Origin: Acidobacteriota bacterium
GTDB lineage: Bacteria > Acidobacteriota > Blastocatellia > Pyrinomonadales > Pyrinomonadaceae
Direction of reading: 5' to 3'
DNA: 64,000 bases
Assembly (NCBI GenBank): GCA_016703965.1
Contig: JADJBB010000021.1
Location: forward strand, 806,001-870,000
Below, one piece after another: positions 17,373 through 25,115 of the stretch; within the stretch, counting starts at the first letter, position 1, and each line of letters opens with the position of its first letter. Made by a program: the position numbers and the translations under genes. The notes under the pieces are model-generated. The model was not told the DNA's origin, made no database searches, and was given only the letters and a program-made list of their open reading frames with translations.

Positions 17373-17563
17373 CCAATCTCCCAGATACCTTTACCAAACT
17401 CCCGATAAGGGCCCCGAAACGCCGTCATTTCCTCTACCAATCGAGCATCGGATCTAGGCCGGTTTAGGCCGTATCTAGTCGCTGAAACCAAGTATTTATC
17501 TACCTTTTGACGATCAATTCTATAAAGATGTGGCACGTGCCACATTCTTTATAAGGTATTTTT
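17310..17563 (+). repeat. shared noncoding repeat, copy A; candidate small RNA
   Basis: This copy overlaps the 3' end of oppF and runs into the 342-nt gap before the next gene. Its landmarks are TTTGGCG (17318), TTGCGA (17333), GACCAATCTCCCA (17371), TACCAAACTCCC (17392), CCTCTACCAATC (17431), then a 33-bp dyad (17521-17553) and a run of six T. Copy B, on the opposite strand at 25024-24808, has the same landmarks in the same order. The three ACCAA boxes are spaced 21 and 43 nt here and 21 and 44 nt there. The CTCCC words resemble anti-Shine-Dalgarno loops of known trans-acting sRNAs. Transcription is not shown. Confidence 0.5.
17521..17553. repeat. near-perfect 33-bp dyad with CACGTG centre
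   Basis: The core ATGTGGCACGTGCCACAT (17528-17545) is a perfect 18-bp palindrome. It is extended by TATAAAG on the left and CTTTATA on the right, with a single unpaired T at 17546. TTTTTT follows four nt after the dyad. It could be an operator or the 3' hairpin of a plus-strand transcript from copy A. Confidence 0.7.
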
Positions 17564-17661
17564 TGGTAAACAATAGCGAAAAGTGAAAAAACACGAAATG
17601 TCACCGGTTGAGGAAGCTATTTTGAACCGGTTTTAGCGTCTAGAAACGTCCGGCCGCCAAC

Positions 17662-17688
17662 AAAAAAGACTGCCCTTCCGGACAGCCT
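17662..17688 (-). terminator. rho-independent terminator of the DUF2383 gene
   Basis: Read on the minus strand, GGCTGTCC-GGAA-GGGCAGTC forms an eight-pair stem with a tetraloop, followed by TTTTTT. It lies 27 nt past the stop of the minus-strand gene. Confidence 0.8.
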
Positions 17689-17714
17689 ATCTTTGTATTA
17701 CGGTGTGGGGTTCC

Positions 17715-18248
17715 TTAGAAAGAGCCTGGCGTTGCAGCCTTTTGGCTTTCAGCATTTCTTAGAGCCTTTATCCGGTTGTGAGCCGCGAATACGGCTTGTG
17801 ACTGCTGGACCAAGACGTCGTTGATGTTGGCCGGTAAGGCCGTTTTCAGGGCCTCGGCATACGCGTCCTTGGCGTAATCTTCGCCACGTTCGCATTCGTT
17901 GAGGATAGCCTCCTCATCCTTGCCCGTAACGAGGGATTTGATATCCATCCATCCGCGATGCAAAGCCGCGGAAACGCTGCCGCTGTTTTCCGGATCCCCG
18001 CCGAGCGAACGGACAAGCTCTTGGAGAACGCCGACGAAATCAGCACGCTGCTGCGAGAATTCGTAGAAAACCGTTTTCAGCTCCGATCGCTCTATGCCTT
18101 CGGCAGCGACCTTGAATCCTTCCTGCCCGTCGCGGCATGTCTGGATCAAGCCGTTCAGGATTGAGATCGTGTCACCATTCGTATCGGTGCTAGATGTTTC
18201 TGCATAACCTCCGGTCATCGGCACTGTTGCTTCGTAATCATTGATCAT
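17715..18248 (-). CDS. PA2169/DUF2383 four-helix-bundle protein
   Basis: 177 residues. The first ~25 are polar and likely disordered. From ISILNGLIQTCRDGQEGFKVAAEGI onward it matches the DUF2383 (PA2169) family, a ferritin-like helical bundle often linked to stress in soil bacteria; the biochemical role is not established. It ends in a clear terminator, and GGAGGTAAG just upstream of ATG is a strong ribosome site. The upstream region contains two perfect dyads that could be operators. The gene is divergent from the PocR-GGDEF gene. Confidence 0.85.
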   Translation of the reverse strand: MINDYEATVPMTGGYAETSSTDTNGDTISILNGLIQTCRDGQEGFKVAAEGIERSELKTVFYEFSQQRADFVGVLQELVRSLGGDPENSGSVSAALHRGWMDIKSLVTGKDEEAILNECERGEDYAKDAYAEALKTALPANINDVLVQQSQAVFAAHNRIKALRNAESQKAATPGSF

Positions 18249-18294
18249 CGTACTTACCTCCGTGAATATTGCGAAAAAATGTTTATTTATCGAA

Positions 18295-18344
18295 GCGGCT
18301 CACAGTGAGCCGCACCTGCCAATACAGATTATTCGTATTGGCAG
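18295..18344. promoter_or_regulatory. two adjacent perfect dyads in the divergent intergenic region
   Basis: The first dyad is GCGGCTCACAGTGAGCCGC (18295-18313, nine-base arms around one A). The second has arms CTGCCAATAC and GTATTGGCAG (18316-18325 and 18335-18344) with a nine-base spacer. They sit 47-96 nt upstream of the minus-strand DUF2383 start and about 190 nt upstream of the plus-strand cyclase. The rest of the 285-nt gap shows nothing else clear. Confidence 0.55.
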
Positions 18345-18533
18345 CGTTTGAAAGTACGATAGCGAACAATAGACAATTGAAGAGGATTACGACCGTTCGT
18401 TCCCCGGTCTAATTTTTTCGTGAAACTATCCACCTATTAACCGTTTTTGCTGGTACATAACAAATCGATGTAGGTAACGCCGAGCGAATATCATAGGGGG
18501 CGGGAACCAATTATTTTTGCGAGAAAACGAAAA

Positions 18534-20804
18534 GTGCAGCAGGGAATATCGGACAAAGCAGCAATAGATCGACTGGCTGACAAAAACGGCATCGCGGTGG
18601 CCCTTGTCGATCAGGCCTCGACCGAGATCTATGTTGCGAACAATAACTCGATCTGTCGCAGTCTCAATCCGGCCGGGAAATTCAACACGCATTGCAAAGC
18701 ATTTTGCGGCACCGCGTTCGAAGAGGCATCAGAGGTCGGTGCGACTGTTTCATTCACGTGCCACGCAGGGCTGGAATGCCGCGTTGTGCCCGTCGATGAC
18801 GAAGGCGTTCCACTGGTCGCAATAATCGGGCGTACCTTTATAAAAGCCGAAAATTACCGGCGGGCTACCACGCGGGCGATATCTGGCGACTGGAAAGATC
18901 ATTCTCCGGCTGAGTTTTTTGAGAATGTTCTGCTCGCCGGTTCTGCGTCCGTACTCGACAAAGCTGCCGCCGAGATCGAGGTCCTGATGCCAAGAACGTT
19001 ACGTGTTGAAGCTGTGGAACCTGAGTTAGCAGAAACACCGGAACCAAGCCATACGCGTCCAGAAAATACCGTTCAGCCGATAATCGAGGCAAAAAACATC
19101 GAGCCGCCACGGCCAAAACCTGTTTCGGCTCAATCAAATATCGTTGCCCGATTCAACCGCGAACTCGGCCTCGTACCGACGCCCCAAAAGGCTGTTCAGC
19201 AATCGGTTGAAAAGAAAAGTGTGGATGACGAGCCGTTTCTTGAGATCAGGCAAGCTACTGAATCCCAAACCGAGCCCGCACCCGTCAACAGTGAACCAGA
19301 AATAGAGGCCATCGTTGAGGAAAAACCAAGATCTAATGAAAAGCGTGCTGCTGAAGCTCGTGCGTGGCGCTCTTTCTTTGGGTCGCTTTTAAAGGTCGAC
19401 TATCCGAAGGCGGCGGATTCGATCCTTGAATTTATCGCAATTCAATATGGTCTCTCAGCCACCGTTTGGCTCGAAAAAAACGACAAACGCCTTGAAAACG
19501 CCGCAGCATACGGCGAAATGAAAAACCGCAAGGTTCGGCTTGGTATTGCTTCGGACGACCATCGTTTGATCGAAGCGGCTCAGAAAGAAATGCCGCTTGA
19601 GATCAACGAGAAGCCTAAAGAAGGAGCCGAAGCGAAGCCGCGGACGATGTACCTTTTCCCGATCGGCCTCGGCGGCGAGATATCGGCCGCGATAGCGATC
19701 CTCGAAAACATCGAGGAGGAAAAAGTAAAACGCCATATCGCGCGTATTTGCCAGTCGATCGCTCCGCAGCTTGAGATCCTGCGGCTCCGCAGCCAGGTCG
19801 CACGCGGCGAATCGCTCTCGACGGCTGTTCGAAGATTCAGCGAAAGCCTGAAAAACATTGATGCGGACGACCTCTGGCTAAAGCTCACACAGAATGCGGC
19901 CGAGATGCTCGGGGCAGAGCGAGCGTCATTAATGATCCTCGACGAACGGTCGCAGTCGCTCCAGTTGATGGCTCTTATTGGCGGCTTGGGCCGCCCCGGC
20001 AAGGACGAGGTCGTCGGGGCTCGTGTAGCAAGGCTCGTTTTTGATAAGAATAAACCGATCATCGTTCCAGACGTCGCAAAAACTGGCTTGCCGCCGGCGG
20101 GAGCAAGCCGAAATTACAAGACCGCATCGTTCATAAGTTGTCCGCTGTCGATCTCGGGCCGTACTATCGGAGTGATGAGTTTTGCTGACAGAGTGACGGG
20201 AAAGCCTTTTGATCGGGGCTCACTCAATCTTTTCAACGCAATCGCTCCGCAGCTAGCGGTTGCCATCGATCGTGCTTCGCTGAAGGAAAAAGCGGGTGAG
20301 TTCGAACAGTTGTCTGTGACCGACGCTCTTACGGGGCTTCTAAATCGCCGATATATCGAGGCTCGCTTGATGGAAGAGGTAAAACGCTCTAATCGGCACG
20401 GATTTCCGATGAGTTTTATGATGATCGACGTCGATCATTTTAAATCTTACAACGACCAATTCGGCCATCCGGCCGGCGACGAGGCACTCAAACTCGTTGG
20501 CCACGTTATTCGCGAGACGCTGCGCGGTGCTGACGTTGCGGCCCGGTACGGCGGTGAGGAGTTTTCGATCCTGCTTCCACAGACGACCGGTGAAGAAGCT
20601 GGGGCAATTGCCGAGCGTATTCGGAGCAACATTGCCGAAACTAGATTCCCGCATCGCCGCGTTACGATAAGTATCGGTATTGCAAGTTGTTCTGCCGATC
20701 TCTGCTCCGCGATCGATCTCGTTAAAGCAGCTGATAAGGCATTGTATGAGGCGAAAAAACGAGGCCGCAATCGCGTCCTTCCATTTGAAAAACTAGACTT
20801 TTAG
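18534..20804 (+). CDS. PocR-GAF-GAF-GGDEF diguanylate cyclase
   Basis: 756 residues from a GTG start with no obvious Shine-Dalgarno. Residues ~1-150 look like a PocR sensory domain, with Cys-rich HCKAFCGTAF and FTCHAGLECRVVPV. A Pro/Glu-rich linker (about 150-265) is followed by two GAF-like domains (about 270-420 and 435-575) and a GGDEF domain (about 590-750). The active site is GGEEF, the DALTGLLNRR start motif is intact, and RGAD five residues before GGEEF is a product-inhibition I-site. The protein should make c-di-GMP under control of a small ligand; the ligand is unknown. A PilZ effector gene lies at 52.2 kb. The next gene starts 23 nt downstream, so the two probably form a transcription unit. 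Confidence 0.88.
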   Translation: MQQGISDKAAIDRLADKNGIAVALVDQASTEIYVANNNSICRSLNPAGKFNTHCKAFCGTAFEEASEVGATVSFTCHAGLECRVVPVDDEGVPLVAIIGRTFIKAENYRRATTRAISGDWKDHSPAEFFENVLLAGSASVLDKAAAEIEVLMPRTLRVEAVEPELAETPEPSHTRPENTVQPIIEAKNIEPPRPKPVSAQSNIVARFNRELGLVPTPQKAVQQSVEKKSVDDEPFLEIRQATESQTEPAPVNSEPEIEAIVEEKPRSNEKRAAEARAWRSFFGSLLKVDYPKAADSILEFIAIQYGLSATVWLEKNDKRLENAAAYGEMKNRKVRLGIASDDHRLIEAAQKEMPLEINEKPKEGAEAKPRTMYLFPIGLGGEISAAIAILENIEEEKVKRHIARICQSIAPQLEILRLRSQVARGESLSTAVRRFSESLKNIDADDLWLKLTQNAAEMLGAERASLMILDERSQSLQLMALIGGLGRPGKDEVVGARVARLVFDKNKPIIVPDVAKTGLPPAGASRNYKTASFISCPLSISGRTIGVMSFADRVTGKPFDRGSLNLFNAIAPQLAVAIDRASLKEKAGEFEQLSVTDALTGLLNRRYIEARLMEEVKRSNRHGFPMSFMMIDVDHFKSYNDQFGHPAGDEALKLVGHVIRETLRGADVAARYGGEEFSILLPQTTGEEAGAIAERIRSNIAETRFPHRRVTISIGIASCSADLCSAIDLVKAADKALYEAKKRGRNRVLPFEKLDF

Positions 20805-20827
20805 ATCGAAGAATTAGCAGTAGCCCG

Positions 20828-23026
20828 ATGAGAAGACCTTTGGTGAAAAGGATATTCGCGAGAACGGATCAGACCGATTTTGTTGGTCGGGCCTCGCATG
20901 TCGATAGGCTGCTCAAGCATGCCAGAGACGGTTCAGGCGGCCTTCTTCTTCTCGTTGCACCACGCATCGGTACTTCCGAACTTCTCAGGCATGCTTACGA
21001 CCGGTTGTTCATTGAGCAAGGCGAAACGATCCCGTTTTACTTTGAGTTCAGGAAAAGCGATAGAACCGCTCATAACGCCGCCAGGAGGTTTCTCCGCGAG
21101 TTCTTGCAGCAGACCGTAGCATTTCGCCGTGCCGATCCTAAAATAATCGAGTCCGCTCCTGACTTGAATGAAATTGCTGATCTGGCGGTACCTGAGGACG
21201 GATACTGGGTCGATCGGCTGGTGGAAATGTCCGTGCAGGAAGGACTTGACGACCCGAGCTCGATACGAAATTGCCTGGGTGCTCCGCTACGTGCTGCGGC
21301 AAACGGTGCGCGGCCATTCCTGTTGGTTGACAACCTGCACGTCGCTAAGGAACTGGGCGGCGGCGAGGCGTTGTTTGATGCTGTGAGCGGTACCTTTGAA
21401 CGCGCATCGCTGCCAATTGTACTTGCTGGCCGTCGTCGGGCATTGTTTGCAAGTACAGAATTCGACACCATCCCGTTCGACACCTTTTCTTTTGAGGAAG
21501 CGGGAGCATTTGCTAAATATCTCTCCAGGAAGAGTGGAGTAAAGATGAACGAGCAAACCCGTGATCTCGTTGCGGTCCAACTGGTTTCTAACGCTGGTTT
21601 TATCAGCTCGATCTTTGCTGCCGCCTTGGCAGCCGGGCACGACCTGAACTCTTTTGAGCACGTCGAACAGGTTTACACGGACGAGATATTTGGTGGGCGG
21701 ATCGGTTGTTATTTTGATGATTTGATCGACGAACTGGTACCGAATGCGGCCCATCGATCTAAGGTCATGTGGCTTTTGGCGGAGAATATTGCCGCGCGGA
21801 GCAGCAGCGTACCCGTAAATTACTGGAGACGGCATCTGCATTTGCCAGATCCGGAATTTGAGGTTCTGCTGGATTCACTTCACCAAGCCGAAATTCTAAA
21901 TGTCAGCTCCGATTCGGTGGTGCTCGACCCGGAAAACATCGTCCTTTGCGACTGGATCGCCGGACGGAAACGTCTGGAGATGGATCGCGAACAGCGGGCG
22001 ACAGTTGTCGGTGATACTCTCGCGAAAAATATAAAGCGGGCGCCTCAGCTTTTGGCCCGGTTTTATCGCCAAACCTCGTCGATCGGCCTTCGTGGGTTGC
22101 TGACTGCATTTGACGGACGGCGCATATCCGGGGCATTGTTCGATTACTCGCGATTCAAGGAAGAACTCAAAGGAGTTGATGACGAGCGAGTCCTGAAATT
22201 GTTGAAAGAGGACAATACGGTCATCGAGTTGCCGCACATCGTCTACACAGCGAAAACGTCGGCATTTTACCCGAAACTCAACGAAAAGTGCGAGCCAGAG
22301 CGTTCGGCGGTCGGACTTGGGTTCCGTGACAACGCCAATAGAGACGAAGTTGCGTGGGTGGTCGTCCAGATCGATTCAAAACTCGAAGCGAAGCGCGATG
22401 TCACAGAATTTTGGTGTGATCGGCTCGAAATGGTAGCGGTAGCCTCCGGTTTTGCTGCGTACCAACTTTGGCTGATCGCTCCGGAAGGATTCGATCCCGA
22501 AGCTATCGGTGTCCTTAACGATCGCGGGGCACTAGGATCGAGCCGCAAGCAGGTTGACCTCTTAGCTTCGCTCCTCAATGCGGATATGTCGCCGGAAAAG
22601 GCCGATTCTGCCGACGATTACGAGATCGTCGTGCCCATGGGTGAGGATACAGAAATGATCGCAGCCCATACCGTCGAAGAGATCGCGAAACGGCACAACT
22701 TTCCTACCAGATCGATCAATCAGATCAAGACCGCACTTGTCGAGGCTTGCATAAACGCCACAGAACATTCACTTAGTCCTGACCGCCGAATTCATCAAAA
22801 ATTCTCAGTCGCCGCCGACAAGATCACGATCACCGTCACAAACCGTGGTGTTCGGCTTACCGATAAACAGCCTAACCCAAATGCCCCGGACGCGGCCCGG
22901 CGAGGGTGGGGACTGAAACTTATTAAGGGCTTGATGGATGAGGTCAATATCAATAAAACTGACGATGGAACCCAGATCACCATGGTCAAGTACCTGCAAA
23001 AAGCCGCGGCTGCCGGGACCACGTAA
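20828..23026 (+). CDS. degenerate AAA/STAND-type ATPase fused to RsbW-like histidine-kinase-type ATPase
   Basis: 732 residues. The N-terminal part resembles an AAA/STAND NTPase (DFVGRASHVDRLLKHA, then GLLLLVAPRIGTSELL near residues 37-52). Its P-loop lacks the invariant Lys, and the Walker B region reads PFLLVDNLH, so nucleotide hydrolysis there is doubtful. A central ~400-residue region is not recognised. The C-terminal ~110 residues are an anti-sigma-factor type HATPase, with N-box EACINATEHS near residue 638 and glycine motif RRGWGLKLIK near 690. RsbW-type proteins bind sigma factors or anti-anti-sigma factors and can phosphorylate the latter. The gene follows the diguanylate cyclase by 23 nt, suggesting a shared pathway. 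No sigma or STAS partner is adjacent. Confidence 0.75.
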   Translation: MRRPLVKRIFARTDQTDFVGRASHVDRLLKHARDGSGGLLLLVAPRIGTSELLRHAYDRLFIEQGETIPFYFEFRKSDRTAHNAARRFLREFLQQTVAFRRADPKIIESAPDLNEIADLAVPEDGYWVDRLVEMSVQEGLDDPSSIRNCLGAPLRAAANGARPFLLVDNLHVAKELGGGEALFDAVSGTFERASLPIVLAGRRRALFASTEFDTIPFDTFSFEEAGAFAKYLSRKSGVKMNEQTRDLVAVQLVSNAGFISSIFAAALAAGHDLNSFEHVEQVYTDEIFGGRIGCYFDDLIDELVPNAAHRSKVMWLLAENIAARSSSVPVNYWRRHLHLPDPEFEVLLDSLHQAEILNVSSDSVVLDPENIVLCDWIAGRKRLEMDREQRATVVGDTLAKNIKRAPQLLARFYRQTSSIGLRGLLTAFDGRRISGALFDYSRFKEELKGVDDERVLKLLKEDNTVIELPHIVYTAKTSAFYPKLNEKCEPERSAVGLGFRDNANRDEVAWVVVQIDSKLEAKRDVTEFWCDRLEMVAVASGFAAYQLWLIAPEGFDPEAIGVLNDRGALGSSRKQVDLLASLLNADMSPEKADSADDYEIVVPMGEDTEMIAAHTVEEIAKRHNFPTRSINQIKTALVEACINATEHSLSPDRRIHQKFSVAADKITITVTNRGVRLTDKQPNPNAPDAARRGWGLKLIKGLMDEVNINKTDDGTQITMVKYLQKAAAAGTT

Positions 23027-23195
23027 ATCGTACTGTTAGCGATTCCGCCTAAAAAACCTTTCATTTCTGACTGGATTTGTGTATAAAAAAGCAGTCAGTA
23101 GGCATTTCATTGATCGGATGCATCGCTGACCGACCTGAAATCATCTTAGGACACGGCGACTCGGTTTATGGCGTGGACATGGAAAATCCAAAAAT

Positions 23196-23225
23196 TTGAA
23201 AACTTGGCAGCCTCTGTGCTATTCT
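23196..23225 (+). promoter_or_regulatory. candidate promoter for dacB
   Basis: TTGAAA (23196-23201) and TATTCT (23220-23225) are separated by 18 nt and lie 67 nt upstream of the dacB ATG. Moderate match only. The rest of the 265-nt gap has a seven-base inverted repeat (CTGACTG / CAGTCAG near 23.08 kb) and nothing else clear. Confidence 0.35.
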
Positions 23226-23291
23226 CTTAATTGCGTCAGACGACTTTGGCGCCCATCCTGCCTACCGATCAAAACAAGCGATAAAAGTTCA

Positions 23292-24698
23292 ATGAAAAGG
23301 CCTGCCGAAAATATTCTTCGATCATTACTTGTCGCTCTACTTCCGTTTGTTTTGACAGCCGTGAGCGTTGGTCAATCCAAATCGCCGCTGCTGCAGGATA
23401 TTCAGGTAAAGAACGAGAATTACTCGGCCAGTCAGTCGAATCAAGTAATTCCTACACCGACGCCTCTGGTTTCGAAAACCGGCAGTTCGACAGCAGTTCC
23501 GATGGGTGGAATGCGAACGCTGTTTCCGGCTCTGGCCGAGGTGCAGCCTCCGGGATATTCCGGTATTTTAGTCGAATCGCTTGACGGGAACGTCGTGGTC
23601 GAGAGCAACTCGAACTTTACCTTCAATCCGGCGTCAAATGTAAAGATCGCAACCACATACGCGGTTCTTAAGACTTTTGGCCCGGAGTTTCGGTTCATGA
23701 CCAACGTCTATACAGATGGCGCGATCGATCGCAATACAGGCACACTGAACGGCAACCTTTATGTATCGGGCAAAGACCCGATGTTTGGATACCAGCATGC
23801 TGTTACGTTGGCTTATGAGCTAAATCGGCTAGGTGTTCGAACCGTATCGGGCGACCTTATCGTGACGGATAATTTCGTGATGAACTACTCCGGCTCGTCG
23901 CTCGTTTCTGCCCAAACACTGGCTTCGACGATGGACATGTCGAAGCGCAACGCTGCTGCAACTAAGCTTTGGCTGAACCATTTGTCGTATTCCGGCAAGT
24001 TTAATCAGGTCAATTTCGTCCCGGGCGTAACTTTTACGGGTTCGACATATGTCCAGCCAATACCTAGCAATCTAAATCTGCTATTTACCCATGAGTCCAC
24101 ACAGCTTCGCGAGATACTTAAGGCGACGATGTGTTACTCAAATAATTTCCTGGCTGAGAAATTAGGTGACCTTGTCGGTGGTCCATTTGCGGTGGCCCGG
24201 CTCGTTCAGCTAAATGCCGGTGTCCAACCGCAGGAATTCTCGATCGCAACGTCGAGCGGCCTTGGGTACAACCGTGTGACGCCTAACGCGATGATGAAGT
24301 TGCTGCGTTCGCTTAGGAATGACTTAGCACGCTACAAAATGACGTTTGCCGATATCATGCCGGTAGCCGGGATCGATAAGGGAACGCTCGAAGGAAGATT
24401 TGACGCGGATTTTGCCCGCGGCAGCGTTGTTGGTAAAACCGGCACGCTTCCCAACACAGACGGCGGTGTCAGCGCCTTGGCTGGTGAGGTCAACACTCGG
24501 AATGGCCGGCTGCTGTTCGTTATCTTTAACATGCGAGGCGGCGTTGCCAAATTCCGGAGCTTCCAGAACGGATTTGTATCGCTCGTGCAGGGCCAATTTG
24601 GCGGAGCGATGCCGATGACCTACGATGTGATCTCACTCGATACGAGGCTCGCGCGAACTCGGGTCAGCTATCCGACGGGTTACGCGTACGGCAACTAG
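23292..24698 (+). CDS. dacB: D-alanyl-D-alanine carboxypeptidase/endopeptidase, PBP4 (S13) family
   Basis: About 468 residues from the ATG at 23292, which begins a signal peptide (MKRPAENILRSLLVALLPF). A frame opening at 23196 would put 32 non-leader residues in front. The three penicillin-binding motifs are SxxK in PASNVKIA (near residue 114), SxN as YSNN (near 282) and KTG in VVGKTGTLPN (near 381). These enzymes trim or cleave peptide cross-links in the periplasm. A strong terminator follows 26 nt past the stop, so this gene closes its transcription unit. Confidence 0.92.
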   Translation: MKRPAENILRSLLVALLPFVLTAVSVGQSKSPLLQDIQVKNENYSASQSNQVIPTPTPLVSKTGSSTAVPMGGMRTLFPALAEVQPPGYSGILVESLDGNVVVESNSNFTFNPASNVKIATTYAVLKTFGPEFRFMTNVYTDGAIDRNTGTLNGNLYVSGKDPMFGYQHAVTLAYELNRLGVRTVSGDLIVTDNFVMNYSGSSLVSAQTLASTMDMSKRNAAATKLWLNHLSYSGKFNQVNFVPGVTFTGSTYVQPIPSNLNLLFTHESTQLREILKATMCYSNNFLAEKLGDLVGGPFAVARLVQLNAGVQPQEFSIATSSGLGYNRVTPNAMMKLLRSLRNDLARYKMTFADIMPVAGIDKGTLEGRFDADFARGSVVGKTGTLPNTDGGVSALAGEVNTRNGRLLFVIFNMRGGVAKFRSFQNGFVSLVQGQFGGAMPMTYDVISLDTRLARTRVSYPTGYAYGN

Positions 24699-24724
24699 AA
24701 ATGCGGGAACAACTTTAACGATCT

Positions 24725-24755
24725 GAGGCTGTCTGAAAAGGCAGCCTCTTTTTTT
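24725..24755 (+). terminator. rho-independent terminator of dacB
   Basis: GAGGCTG pairs with CAGCCTC across a ten-base loop and is followed directly by seven T. Confidence 0.9.
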
Positions 24756-24807
24756 ATTTTTGGGGTGAAAAAAAAGTGCAAAATCATGCGCAGGCCTAAT
24801 TGGGGTT

Positions 24808-25024
24808 CAAAAAGTGTGAAACGATTCACACTTTTCACAAAAAGCCCTGTTTGCGGCGTTATCAAACGCGAAAAGACTGGTTTGGTCAAAGGAGTTGGCC
24901 GCTCTGTCGTGCATAAATGCCTTGATTGGTAGAGTTATTTGGGAGATTGGTCGAAGGTGTTTTTGTGCAAAATCCTTTACCAATTTTGTCGCAAAACAGT
25001 ACGCCAAAAATAGGTCAGCAGCCT
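24808..25024 (-). repeat. shared noncoding repeat, copy B; candidate small RNA
   Basis: Minus-strand copy of the element at 17310-17563, filling about half of the 417-nt gap between dacB and murJ. In order on the minus strand: TTTGGCG (from 25008), TTGCGA (from 24994), GACCAATCTCCCA (from 24952), TACCAATC (from 24931), CTCCTTTGACCAAACC (third box from 24887), then a perfect hairpin with arms AAAAGTGTGAA and TTCACACTTTT (24835-24810) and further T. About 27 of 31 bases match copy A across the first two boxes. Short open frames here are not convincing as genes. The remaining ~90 nt up to murJ show nothing clear. Confidence 0.5.
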
Positions 25025-25115
25025 CAGAGAAAAAGCCTTATTTCCTGCTAAGTGCCAAACACGAGACATCGTCTTTTTTCTTAGCACCCAACGTGAGATA
25101 ATTTCGGCTCGACCG

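Noticed and set aside
17528..17545. Sigma-54 promoter at TGGCACGTGCC
   Set aside because: TGGCAC is present, but the -12 TTGC element is missing at the required spacing; the match is a by-product of the palindrome.
24807..25101. Small ORFs in the dacB-murJ gap (24807-25007 minus, 24895-25101 plus)
   Set aside because: Both lie in the shared noncoding repeat copy B, overlap each other on opposite strands and have no ribosome site. Conservation with copy A follows boxes and hairpin rather than codons.
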